DNA from: Bacteroidia bacterium
Lineage (GTDB): Bacteria; Bacteroidota; Bacteroidia; B-17B0; Aurantibacillaceae
Length of the DNA stretch: 64,000 bases
Assembly (NCBI GenBank): GCA_016787705.1
Contig: JAEUTP010000015.1
Span: 233,685 to 297,684, forward strand
Reading direction: 5' to 3'
Both the position numbers and the translations under genes were made by a program. Below, one piece after another: positions 7,613-15,408 of the stretch. Numbering within the stretch: the first letter of the stretch is position 1; each line of letters begins with the position of its first letter. Below the pieces are notes generated by a model. It was not told the origin of the DNA and ran no database searches. It saw only the letters and a program-made list of their open reading frames with translations.

Positions 7613-8164
7613 TTATTTTTTTACAAATGGCTCTAAAGTACTTACTAAGGTTACATCAACCACCTCTGCAATATTTTTTACATAAAGTGAAGGTACCTGA
7701 ATGTTATAATCAGCAACTTTTATTTTAAACTTTGTGTCCAATAAAATATCAGCACCTTTTTTAGTAAGTGTCCCATCTAATGTTACGTCTTTGGTAACGC
7801 CATGTAATTCCATTTTACCGGTAACGGTAACTTTGTGCTCGCCGTCAACTGTGTAATCTACTTTTTCGTTGATCTTGCCTTTAAACACGCAGTTAGGATA
7901 TTTGGTAGATTCTAAATAATTCTCATTAAAATGTTCTTCCATTAAGGCATTTTTGAATTTAAAATTCTGAATGGTTACACGCACCTGTAGATCGCTGCTT
8001 GTGGTATTAAGAACTATTACGGCACCTTTGTTGGCAGCATCAATATCTTCAAGTGGCGATTTAGAGTAAAAGTGAATTAGTGTGGTGCCGTCTTTTGCTT
8101 TATAAATTTGCGAAAACCCGGTTAAACTAAAAAACAATACTGAAGCAAGTAATAATTTTTTCAT
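7613..8164 (-). CDS. YceI family secreted lipid-binding protein
   Basis: 183 residues with a signal peptide (MKKLLLASVLFFSLTGFSQ). The mature part has the YceI lipocalin-like layout: HFYSKSPLEDIDAANKG at the start, NFKFKNALMEEHFNENYLESTKYP (core motif 'F....M..H....Y....KYP'), then VTGKMELHGVTKDVTLDG and a final strand. Characterised YceI proteins bind polyisoprenoids in the periplasm. It is the first gene of a likely three- or four-gene transcript ending with hemD. Confidence 0.92.
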   Translation of the reverse strand: MKKLLLASVLFFSLTGFSQIYKAKDGTTLIHFYSKSPLEDIDAANKGAVIVLNTTSSDLQVRVTIQNFKFKNALMEEHFNENYLESTKYPNCVFKGKINEKVDYTVDGEHKVTVTGKMELHGVTKDVTLDGTLTKKGADILLDTKFKIKVADYNIQVPSLYVKNIAEVVDVTLVSTLEPFVKK

Positions 8165-8185
8165 ATAGAATAATTTTAATCAAAT

Positions 8186-9247
8186 TTAAACTATTTCTTT
8201 CAATTCGCAATCATTTAGAAATTTTTCACTCAAACGGGCAAAAGCAAAGTCTGTTAAATTTTTTAAAGTGGTTTTTGTTTGTGTTTTAGGAAGAGAAACG
8301 GCCATTCTTACAACATAAAACGTGGCATATAAATGCTGATGACTTAACACATGTTTGTATAATTTTGATGTATGAAGAAGTTTTAATTTGTTTCCGGCAT
8401 TTTCTATAAATGTTTTGTGTTTTAAAAGTTGCTGTACTGTAATTTGCTTATTGCTTTCAATCAGCAAAAACTCATACAAGCCTTTCCAAATGTCGTTTGC
8501 AGAGCGCCTGTTCAAATAAATAGAATTGTTTTTATCAATCAGTACTACATAATTTAAATAGCGGTTTTTTACCTTTATTTTTTTTGATTTAACCGGAAAT
8601 TCATTTACCCTGGCGCTTTTAAAAGCAAAACATTTGGCGTTAAAAATACAATTTTGGCAATCGGGATTTGCAGGTTTACAGTATTGTGAGCCAAATTCCA
8701 TTATAGCCTGGTTGTGCTGGCCGGGTTCTTTTTTATCTAATAATTTCGTAGCCAGCTGTTGGAATTGTTTTTTGCCAACGCTGCTATCTATAGGCGTTTC
8801 TATCCCAAATAGGCGACTTAATACCCTATAAACATTGCCATCTACAACAGCATACGGCAAATTATAAGCAAAGCTGCTAATAGCCGCGGCTGTATAATCG
8901 CCAACGCCTTTTAAAGCTTTTATATCTTCATATGTTAATGGAAATACCCCTTTATATTGCTCATTTACCGCTTTTGCCGCTGCATGCAGGTTACGGGCAC
9001 GTGAATAATAACCCAGACCTTGCCACAATTTTAACACCTCGTCTTCTTTAGCAGCTGCTAATTGACCTATTTTAGGATACTTTTGGACAAATTTTAAGTA
9101 GTAGCTCATGCCCTGAACCACCTGTGTTTGCTGCAAAATGATTTCCGAAAGCCAGATCTTATAAGGATCTTTATGATTGCGCCAGGGCAGGTCGCGTTTA
9201 TTTTTATTATACCATGTAATGAGTTCCCGGCTAAACCAATTTTCCAT
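8186..9247 (-). CDS. mutY: A/G-specific adenine glycosylase
   Basis: 353 residues from the ATG complementary to 9245-9247 (MENWFSRELITWYNKNKRDL); the upstream in-frame ATG at 9295 adds 16 residues not found in the family. MutY removes adenine opposite 8-oxoguanine. Catalytic Glu35 lies in IWLSEIILQQTQ and Asp136 in VVDGNVYRVL, both at family spacing. The [4Fe-4S] cluster ligands Cys190, 197, 200 and 206 follow the exact C-x6-C-x2-C-x5-C pattern. The C-terminal NUDIX-like domain (about 225-350) that reads 8-oxoG is complete. Nearest same-strand neighbour downstream is yceI, 21 bases on. Confidence 0.95.
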   Translation of the reverse strand: MENWFSRELITWYNKNKRDLPWRNHKDPYKIWLSEIILQQTQVVQGMSYYLKFVQKYPKIGQLAAAKEDEVLKLWQGLGYYSRARNLHAAAKAVNEQYKGVFPLTYEDIKALKGVGDYTAAAISSFAYNLPYAVVDGNVYRVLSRLFGIETPIDSSVGKKQFQQLATKLLDKKEPGQHNQAIMEFGSQYCKPANPDCQNCIFNAKCFAFKSARVNEFPVKSKKIKVKNRYLNYVVLIDKNNSIYLNRRSANDIWKGLYEFLLIESNKQITVQQLLKHKTFIENAGNKLKLLHTSKLYKHVLSHQHLYATFYVVRMAVSLPKTQTKTTLKNLTDFAFARLSEKFLNDCELKEIV

Positions 9248-9333
9248 AATAAGTGTAAAATTAAGGCTAAAAGCCTTATTAAACCTTAAAAACATAAATT
9301 CTTAAAAAAATTTTCAATTAATAATAATAATAC

Positions 9334-9341
9334 TATCTTTG
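9334..9341 (+). promoter_or_regulatory. TATCTTTG -7 promoter box for HU gene
   Basis: TATCTTTG is a perfect match to the Bacteroidota -7 consensus TAnnTTTG and ends 46 bases before the HU start codon, in an A/T-rich stretch. A start of transcription near 9347 would leave a leader of about 40 bases. Confidence 0.6.
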
Positions 9342-9387
9342 CTGCCCGTTTTAAAATACAATTAATTGATTTTAAATAGTTTGTAAA

Positions 9388-9702
9388 ATGACCAAAGCAG
9401 ATATTGTTAACGAAATTTCAGAGAAAACAGGCATTGAAAAAATGGCTGTACAGGCCACTGTAGAAGCGTTTATGAAGACCATACGCAACTCAATGGTAGA
9501 AGGTAAAAATGTTTATTTAAGAGGTTTTGGAACCTTTGTAGTGAAAAAACGCGCCGAAAAAATTGGGCGTAACATTTCAAAAAATACAACTGTAGTAATT
9601 CCAGCGCATTATATTCCGGCATTTAAAGCTTCAAAAACTTTTGCTGACAGGGTAAAACGCAATGTAAAAACTGCAGAACCCATACAAAAAAATATGGATT
9701 AA
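9388..9702 (+). CDS. HU/IHF family DNA-binding protein
   Basis: 104 residues. MTKADIVNEISEKTGIEK, a helical dimer body, then NVYLRGFGTFVVKKRAEKIGRN and IPAHYIPAFKASKTF: the HU/IHF layout with the beta arm bearing the proline that intercalates into DNA (IPAHY instead of the usual IP..). It compacts and bends DNA as a dimer. The C-terminal tail (RVKRNVKTAEPIQKNMD) is about 12 residues longer than in E. coli HU. The next gene starts ten bases downstream, so the TPR protein and perhaps the COX24-like mini-gene share its transcript. Confidence 0.95.
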   Translation: MTKADIVNEISEKTGIEKMAVQATVEAFMKTIRNSMVEGKNVYLRGFGTFVVKKRAEKIGRNISKNTTVVIPAHYIPAFKASKTFADRVKRNVKTAEPIQKNMD

Positions 9703-9712
9703 TAAATAAATC

Positions 9713-10540
9713 ATGAGCGTTAAGAGAACACAGTTACTTTTGGTTGTCGGCGCCCTGATTTTATTCGTTCTTTTATTTATTGCACCTAAAGTTGCCCCAC
9801 CTCATACAGATGATGACGGGCACGATCATTCAACAGGTAAAAGTAATTTGGCCGTTGCTACTGCTAATTTAGAAGTGTATTTAAACATGGCTGTTAAAGG
9901 CCTGGATCTTTCTAAAAAAGCACAATACGATAAGTTGCTTGCTGCGCAACAGTTAGACAGCACGGTTGTTTTTTGGGATAAAGAAAAACGTCCTGATCTT
10001 GCATCGCACTTCACAGAGGTGCTTGCAAAAAAACAAAATACGGCCGCTGCCTGGGCAAAAGCCGGCAACCGTTATTATTATGCCATACAATTCATCCAGG
10101 ACAAATCTGCAATTCCGGCATTGTATCAATCTGCAAGCCGTTGTTTTGCTAAAAGTTTAGAGTTGGATCCAAAAAACACAGATACCAAGATCATGTTGGC
10201 ATCTTGTTATGTAGAGGGCTCTGAAGACCCGATGGAAGGGATTAAGCGATTAAGAGAAGTTGAAAAGACTGATAGTAATAATGTAAAATTGCAATTAACT
10301 TTTGCGTTTTTCTCGGTAAAAAGCGGGCAGCTTGATAAAGCCATTGCAAGGTTTAACAATGTAATAAAAATAGATAGTAATTATATTGAAGCTTATTTGC
10401 ATTTAGCTGATGCTTACGAGCAACAAGGTGAAACAGATAAAACAATAAAAATGTTGGAAAAATATTCGGCAAAAGCTACCGATCCAACAGCAAGGATAGA
10501 AATAAACAAGTACATCCAACAACTAAAAAATATTAAATAA
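9713..10540 (+). CDS. Membrane-anchored tetratricopeptide repeat protein
   Basis: 275 residues. One N-terminal transmembrane helix (LLLVVGALILFVLLFIAP, residues 9-26) is followed by a short acidic/histidine-rich linker (PPHTDDDGHDHS) and then helical repeats. Clear TPR units cover about 135-260 (CFAKSLELDPKNTDTKIMLA, AIARFNNVIKIDSNYIEAYL, DAYEQQGETDKTIKMLEKY). It is probably a scaffold held at the inner membrane. The His/Asp linker could bind metal but may be just a spacer. Positioned between HU and the mini ribosomal-type gene. Confidence 0.8.
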   Translation: MSVKRTQLLLVVGALILFVLLFIAPKVAPPHTDDDGHDHSTGKSNLAVATANLEVYLNMAVKGLDLSKKAQYDKLLAAQQLDSTVVFWDKEKRPDLASHFTEVLAKKQNTAAAWAKAGNRYYYAIQFIQDKSAIPALYQSASRCFAKSLELDPKNTDTKIMLASCYVEGSEDPMEGIKRLREVEKTDSNNVKLQLTFAFFSVKSGQLDKAIARFNNVIKIDSNYIEAYLHLADAYEQQGETDKTIKMLEKYSAKATDPTARIEINKYIQQLKNIK

Positions 10541-10568
10541 AAATTAATAATAATTAAAAAGTAAAATT

Positions 10569-10658
10569 ATGCCAAGCGGAAAGAAAAGAAAAAGACATAA
10601 AATGGCGACACACAAACGCAAAAAACGTTTGAGAAAGAATCGTCATAAGAAAAAATAA
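10569..10658 (+). CDS. COX24/AURKAIP1 (mS38)-like small basic ribosomal-type protein
   Basis: A 29-codon gene: it encodes MPSGKKRKRHKMATHKRKKR then LRKNRHKKK and a stop at 10656-10658. Fifteen of 29 residues are Lys or Arg, and the KRHKMATHKRKKRLRKNRHK core matches the COX24/AURKAIP1 domain of mitochondrial ribosomal protein mS38, annotated across Bacteroidota as tiny stand-alone proteins. It probably binds rRNA in the ribosome. It starts 28 bases after the TPR gene stop and is followed by a stem-loop at 10694. Confidence 0.85.
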   Translation: MPSGKKRKRHKMATHKRKKRLRKNRHKKK

Positions 10659-10693
10659 TTAGCATTTAGCTAATTGTTTTAATAAAGAAATTC

Positions 10694-10740
10694 CCAAAAC
10701 AGACCCATTACTATTAAGGTAGCTATTGGGACTGTTTTGG
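10694..10740 (+). terminator. Long stem-loop after the COX24-like gene
   Basis: CCAAAACAGACCCA (10694-10707) pairs with TGGGACTGTTTTGG (10727-10740), 13 of 14 positions complementary, around a loop of about 19 bases. There is no good U-run directly after it, so it may be a processing or attenuation structure at the head of the RNase G transcript as well as a terminator for the gene before. Confidence 0.5.
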
Positions 10741-10753
10741 TTATTTAGTTAAG

Positions 10754-10832
10754 TATAATAAATAACAAGTGTTGTACACCGATCTTTAATAATAAAAAAT
10801 GATCTGTTTGGTGCTATCCGTTATTTACTATA
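10754..10832 (+). promoter_or_regulatory. rng: Imperfect long hairpin in the RNase G leader
   Basis: TATAATAAATAAC (10754-10766) and GTTATTTACTATA (10820-10832) are complementary at 12 of 13 positions. Inside them, GATC 10781-10784 faces GATC 10801-10804 and CACC faces GGTG, giving a long bulged stem. It ends 35 bases before the GTG of the ribonuclease gene. RNase E/G mRNAs of other bacteria are autoregulated through 5' leader hairpins; that this one is, is inference. Confidence 0.4.
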
Positions 10833-10867
10833 ATTCTATACTATTAATAATTTAAAATATTACGCGC

Positions 10868-12424
10868 GTGAACCAAGAATTAATAATTAATTCCACGCCT
10901 AACGAAGTTGTTATAGCGCTGCTGCACGATAAACGTTTAGTAGAGCTACACCGCGAAAAAAGTAACTCAAGATTTTCGGTAGGCGATATTTACTTAGGCA
11001 AAGCCAAAAAGGTTATGACAGGCCTTAATGCTGCTTTTGTAGATGTAGGATATGAAAAAGATGCATTTTTGCATTACCTCGACCTGGGGCCACAGGCTAA
11101 CTCACTTATTAAATATGTTAACCAGTCGCAAAACGGAAAACAAAATGTGAGCAACCTCATGTACTTTAAAAATGAGCCCGAAATTAAAAAAGACGGCAAA
11201 ATTAATGAGGTCATAAAATCAGGACAAAATGTTTTGGTACAGGTTGCCAAAGAACCAATAAGTGCAAAGGGACCAAGAATTACAACCGAAATTAGTTTAG
11301 CAGGAAGATATCTTGTGTTGATTCCTTTCTCCGATAAAATTTCTGTTTCTTCAAAAATTAGAAATTTTGATGAGAAAAAACGCCTAAAGGATTTGATGCA
11401 AACAATAAAACCAAAAAACTTTGGTGTTATTGTGCGCACTGTTGCCGAAAATAAATCGGTTGCCGATTTGGAAGGCGATCTTAACGATCTTGTAAAACGT
11501 TGGGATGAATGTTATAACAGTTTAAAAACGGGTCAACCGCCATTACGCGTGTTAGGCGAGGTGGATAGGACGAACGCTATTCTTCGTGATTTTTTAAATG
11601 CATCATTTAACGCTATTCATGTTAACGATGCAAAAGTTTACGAAGATCTTAAGCAATACATAAAAACAATTTCTCCGGATAAAGTAGATATTTTAAAACA
11701 CTATAATGGCAAGTTGCCAATTTTTGATGCCTATGGAATTGAAAAACAAATAAAAAGTTTGTTTGGTAAAACCGTGCACATGAAAAGCGGCGCTTATTTA
11801 GTTGTTGAGCATACCGAAGCTTTACACGTATTTGATGTGAACAGTGGTAACCGGGCAAAAAGTGACAGCAGCCAGGAAGAAAATGCACTGGAAGTAAATT
11901 TAGAATCTGCAGTTGAGGTAGCACGCCAGTTACGCTTGCGCGATATGGGTGGTATTATTGTGGTTGATTTTATTGACATGCACAATGCTGATAACCGTAA
12001 GCTGCTTTACGACAAATTAAAAGAGGAGATGAAAGGTGATCGTGCAAAGCACAACATTTTACCTCCAAGCAAATTTGGTTTAATTCAAATTACACGTCAG
12101 CGTTTGCGTCCCGAAGTTAACGTTGAGGTTTTAGAAACCTGTCCAAGTTGTGGCGGTACAGGCAAAGTACAACCAAGTATTTTATTTGTTGACCAGATTG
12201 AAAATACCTTGCGCTTTATTATTAAAGAGCAAAATCAAAAAAACATTACATTAAACGTACACCCTTATATTGAAGCTTTTATTAAAAAAGGAAGTTGGTT
12301 TAAGAGCAAACAATGGCAATGGTATTTTGAGCACAAGCAATGGATAAAAGTACAAAGCATGGCCAGCCAGGGTTTTATGGAATTTAAATTTTTTAATAAA
12401 GAAGGAGACGAGATAGTGGTTTAA
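10868..12424 (+). CDS. rng: Ribonuclease G/E family endoribonuclease
   Basis: 518 residues from a GTG start. An S1 RNA-binding domain covers about 36-130 (SVGDIYLGKAKKVMTGLNAAFVDVG), then the DNase I-like catalytic domain. Magnesium ligands are Asp323 in HVFDVNSGN and Asp367 in GGIIVVDFIDM, matching Asp303 and Asp346 of E. coli RNase E. The zinc-link motif CPSCGGTGK is near residue 425. The length and absence of a long C-terminal scaffold make it RNase G type: rRNA maturation and mRNA turnover. It is preceded by two stem-loops and followed by a strong terminator. Confidence 0.95.
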   Translation: MNQELIINSTPNEVVIALLHDKRLVELHREKSNSRFSVGDIYLGKAKKVMTGLNAAFVDVGYEKDAFLHYLDLGPQANSLIKYVNQSQNGKQNVSNLMYFKNEPEIKKDGKINEVIKSGQNVLVQVAKEPISAKGPRITTEISLAGRYLVLIPFSDKISVSSKIRNFDEKKRLKDLMQTIKPKNFGVIVRTVAENKSVADLEGDLNDLVKRWDECYNSLKTGQPPLRVLGEVDRTNAILRDFLNASFNAIHVNDAKVYEDLKQYIKTISPDKVDILKHYNGKLPIFDAYGIEKQIKSLFGKTVHMKSGAYLVVEHTEALHVFDVNSGNRAKSDSSQEENALEVNLESAVEVARQLRLRDMGGIIVVDFIDMHNADNRKLLYDKLKEEMKGDRAKHNILPPSKFGLIQITRQRLRPEVNVEVLETCPSCGGTGKVQPSILFVDQIENTLRFIIKEQNQKNITLNVHPYIEAFIKKGSWFKSKQWQWYFEHKQWIKVQSMASQGFMEFKFFNKEGDEIVV

Positions 12425-12443
12425 ACATATTGTTGATAAAATA

Positions 12444-12476
12444 AAAAGGAGTTGCTGTGAAGCAACTCCTTTTTAT
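12444..12476. terminator. Strong bidirectional rho-independent terminator
   Basis: AAAAGGAGTTGCT (12444-12456), loop GTGA, AGCAACTCCTTTT (12461-12473): a perfect 13-base stem with T-runs on both strands. It ends the ribonuclease G gene and the convergent ABC transporter unit. Confidence 0.92.
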
Positions 12477-12494
12477 TTTAAGAAACCGTGCTTT

Positions 12495-13964
12495 TTACGT
12501 TCTTCTTGGCAAGGCCAATTGCTTTACAAATAATTTTTTCATTAGTGGTAAGCAAATAAAAAAAACAATTATAGGAGAAATTTTACAGATCAAAAACCAA
12601 ATATCATATTGCTCTTGCCAGTAAGTATATAAATACTGGTCTAGATAGTGCCGGTAATCATAAATATAAACAGACTGGCCTTTTACCTGGGCAATTGTTG
12701 TAGCACTGGGCGATTCGTAGTCGTAAGAATACCTGTAATACTCAAAAACAGCACTGTGCCGCCTTAAGTAATAAATAATTATCATTGGCATATAAACTAC
12801 AATGAGAAAGAAAATTTGATTTAGAATATTAAAGAAGGGTTTGAAAGATCTTTTTTCACTGGCAGTAACAACAATACTTATAATTGTTATCACGAACAGT
12901 AAAAAAACAAACCACTGAAAAGCCGCTTCCGAGTCTGAATAACTAAATAGTATTTGTGTAAATATAAAAGCTACCAACGGGTACAAACACATTACAATGG
13001 CCATTATTAAAAATTGTTTCCAGTTATTTAATTTAAATAATACAAGTAAAAGTGTAAGCGAAAAAATAACATAGAACATGCCCCACAAAAAATCTTTATC
13101 CCAAATAAATAGCGTACCAAATTTTGCATCGAATATATTGTTAAAAGCCGTTTTTATCTGCTCTTTGTAATAATCATTGTTCAAAGGAATATCGTTAATG
13201 TCTATCCAACCCGCTTTTTGTGCCTTAACATAATTAGCAGCCATTTCATCGGCAGTGTATTGCGGAAATACACCATACTTATTACAAACGGCGATGTGTT
13301 TTTCTACTTTTGCTTTAACAGTGTTATAATCTGCGCTGGGCGTATAACTTAAACGCAATTGGTAATTACTTTTTATTTGCGGGTAATTAATACTATCGTT
13401 TAAAAAGCGCCATGGTGTATAATTATTATAACCATTTATTTTATTAACGTTAAAGTAGGTTTGTTTTTTTGTTGTATCGTAAGTATTCTCGTATGAATAA
13501 TAATTTGTTGGAATAAAAGGCTCTATTTCATTAAGAGTATTTAGATCGGCAATAATTTCCTTATCGGTAAACATATTGGCCACTTTTGTATTATAACTTA
13601 CAACAAATGGCGACCCAAACCATGCAAATACAGTTATGCATAAAAAAACCAAAAAGAAATTTTTGTATTCATCGCCCCATTTTAAATTACCAAAATTCTT
13701 TTCTTTATTAAAAATTAAATAACGGTAACCCCAAAACCACGATAGTATAAACGACAGTACACTTAACAATAAAAACCATAGGCCCGAATCAATCCTGCTG
13801 GTAAGGTCTACCGGCACAAAAAATCCAATAACTGCAGAGATAATATACAGCAAAAAGCCATACCATAAAATGTAATGGATCTTGCTTATCCAGATAATTG
13901 GATATTTTGTAAGCAAATGTGTATCTAAATGGTTTAAAAAACCAGGCGCTATTTTCTTGAACAT
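12495..13964 (-). CDS. ABC transporter membrane subunit (Bacteroidota type)
   Basis: 489 residues, about eight transmembrane helices: three near the N-terminus (IHYILWYGFLLYIISAVIGF, then FLLLSVLSFILSWFWGY and FFLVFLCITVFAWFG), five after residue 280. Between helices 3 and 4 lies a soluble domain of about 150 residues, presumably extracytoplasmic. The gene begins one base after the stop of the ATP-binding subunit, so they are surely one transcript. There is no recognisable permease family motif, and the substrate is unknown. Function is inferred from the partner. Confidence 0.7.
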   Translation of the reverse strand: MFKKIAPGFLNHLDTHLLTKYPIIWISKIHYILWYGFLLYIISAVIGFFVPVDLTSRIDSGLWFLLLSVLSFILSWFWGYRYLIFNKEKNFGNLKWGDEYKNFFLVFLCITVFAWFGSPFVVSYNTKVANMFTDKEIIADLNTLNEIEPFIPTNYYSYENTYDTTKKQTYFNVNKINGYNNYTPWRFLNDSINYPQIKSNYQLRLSYTPSADYNTVKAKVEKHIAVCNKYGVFPQYTADEMAANYVKAQKAGWIDINDIPLNNDYYKEQIKTAFNNIFDAKFGTLFIWDKDFLWGMFYVIFSLTLLLVLFKLNNWKQFLIMAIVMCLYPLVAFIFTQILFSYSDSEAAFQWFVFLLFVITIISIVVTASEKRSFKPFFNILNQIFFLIVVYMPMIIIYYLRRHSAVFEYYRYSYDYESPSATTIAQVKGQSVYIYDYRHYLDQYLYTYWQEQYDIWFLICKISPIIVFFICLPLMKKLFVKQLALPRRT

Positions 13965-13965
13965 A

Positions 13966-15162
13966 TTAAATATCTTTATGAAATAATTGACGGGTACTTT
14001 GACTGATATCCCTATAATAATTTAATTCTAAGCCATTTTTTTGAATAACAGATAATACGTCAAACCATTTTACGTTAATGCCGCAGCTAATAATAAAAGC
14101 GGTTCCGGCATCTTCAATTTTATAACCATTGGCTTCTGTTAAACAATTTTGTAATTGTTGCAAGGTAAAATTACCTGCCACTTCGTAATTATTCACATTA
14201 CGATCAACACCAAAATTAATTTGTTTGCCATTATAAATTGTTTTGCCTTGTCGAATAAAAATAATGTTATCGGCAATACGCTCTATTTCGTGGAGCTGCT
14301 GTGAGCTTAAGATAATAGAAATAGGATTGCTTTGCGATTGCGCGAAGAATTTCAGATCCTGCAAAAATAATTGCTGTGCATTGATATCTAAATTCGCTAA
14401 GGGCTCATCCAATATCAATAAATGCGGCCGCCACAATAACATCTTCGCTAATTCAAAGCGCATACGGTAACCACTCGATATCTGGTTCCAGGTAAGGTCA
14501 CGAAATTTGTCCAAACCTAAACGGAATAGTATATAATCTATCTGTTTTAAATTTTGTTCGCCGGTAATACCGTGAATGGCAGCAAAGAACAATAAATTTT
14601 CAAGCAAAGTACCATGCCATTTTGGAATACGTTGCGGAATAAATGCGAATTTATTTTTTGCCTGGTACCAGTTATTAAAAAAAGTACCCAAAGCAGGAAA
14701 CTGAATGTTGCCGGTATCTGTGGAAAGCTGACCTGAAACAATTCTCAATAAAGTTGTTTTACCATTTCCGTTCTCACCAACAACACCGGTAATTTCTCCT
14801 AATTTTAACTCAAAAGAAATAGCATGTAATTTAAAAGGATTACGCCCGCTGTGAAATTGTTTGGTAATATCCTTTGCTTTAAAAACAACGTCAGATTTTA
14901 TAGCTTCTTTTGTTGCCAAAGAAGCATCCTGTGTTTTTATTTTTTGAAGCAGAAGCGAAGCTGCACCATTAATGCCTTCCTGTTCAGAAGGATTAACATC
15001 AATAATACTTAAATAATTTTTTCTTAGTTCAAAGATCTCAGTTACCAAGATTTCAGGCAATTGATAGTCATTGGTAAGGTCAAGGCTTCGGCGGGTAAAC
15101 AAGCTGTAATCTTTTGAGTTAAAAGATTCTTCGAGTTGTTGAATGAATTTATTTTCGATCAT
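13966..15162 (-). CDS. ABC transporter ATP-binding protein with extra N-terminal domain
   Basis: I choose the ATG complementary to 15160-15162 (MIENKFIQQLEESFNS), giving 398 residues. The longer start at 15186 would put the first codons inside a dispersed palindromic repeat. Residues about 1-95 are a helical domain not usual in ABC ATPases. Then come Walker A GENGNGKTT, a Q-loop (FIPQRI), the signature written SSGYR instead of LSGGQ, Walker B HLLILDEP, and the switch region SSQQLHEIERIADN. A C-terminal ~80-residue part follows. It pairs with the membrane subunit one base downstream. The degenerate signature is odd but the nucleotide site looks active. Confidence 0.88.
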   Translation of the reverse strand: MIENKFIQQLEESFNSKDYSLFTRRSLDLTNDYQLPEILVTEIFELRKNYLSIIDVNPSEQEGINGAASLLLQKIKTQDASLATKEAIKSDVVFKAKDITKQFHSGRNPFKLHAISFELKLGEITGVVGENGNGKTTLLRIVSGQLSTDTGNIQFPALGTFFNNWYQAKNKFAFIPQRIPKWHGTLLENLLFFAAIHGITGEQNLKQIDYILFRLGLDKFRDLTWNQISSGYRMRFELAKMLLWRPHLLILDEPLANLDINAQQLFLQDLKFFAQSQSNPISIILSSQQLHEIERIADNIIFIRQGKTIYNGKQINFGVDRNVNNYEVAGNFTLQQLQNCLTEANGYKIEDAGTAFIISCGINVKWFDVLSVIQKNGLELNYYRDISQSTRQLFHKDI

Positions 15163-15180
15163 GTTTTTATTTTTGTACGC

Positions 15181-15283
15181 TGTCATGTCGAGCGGAGTCG
15201 AGACAAATTATGCTTCTCGCTAACGCACCTGCTCTATCGAAAGCTTTAAAGCTTTCGCCGTGCTCGAAGTGACACAAATTATA
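15181..15283. repeat. REP-like palindromic element (TCGAGCGGAGTCGA family)
   Basis: TGTCATGTCGAGC at the left end is matched by GCTCGAAGTGACA at the right end (rc TGTCACTTCGAGC), so the whole 103-base unit can fold back. The left arm continues GGAGTCGAGACA, shared with the elements at 17.6 and 23.0 kb. Inside lies a perfect 20-base palindrome. It sits between divergent genes and touches a spurious upstream start of the ABC ATPase. Confidence 0.7.
15238..15257. repeat. Perfect 20-base palindrome
   Basis: CGAAAGCTTTAAAGCTTTCG is its own reverse complement over all 20 bases, with no spacer. It forms the inner part of the REP-like element, and in RNA would be a ten-base stem without a loop unless it opens at the centre. 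Confidence 0.8.
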
Positions 15284-15408
15284 TTTTGAATAGTACTTTT
15301 CTTTTTCAAATAATAATATTAAATTTAATCAAAGGTTTTTGATATAACAAAATTATATAATTAACTAACTTTCAAATTTTCTGATTGTTTAATATTAAAT
15401 CTCTCGCC

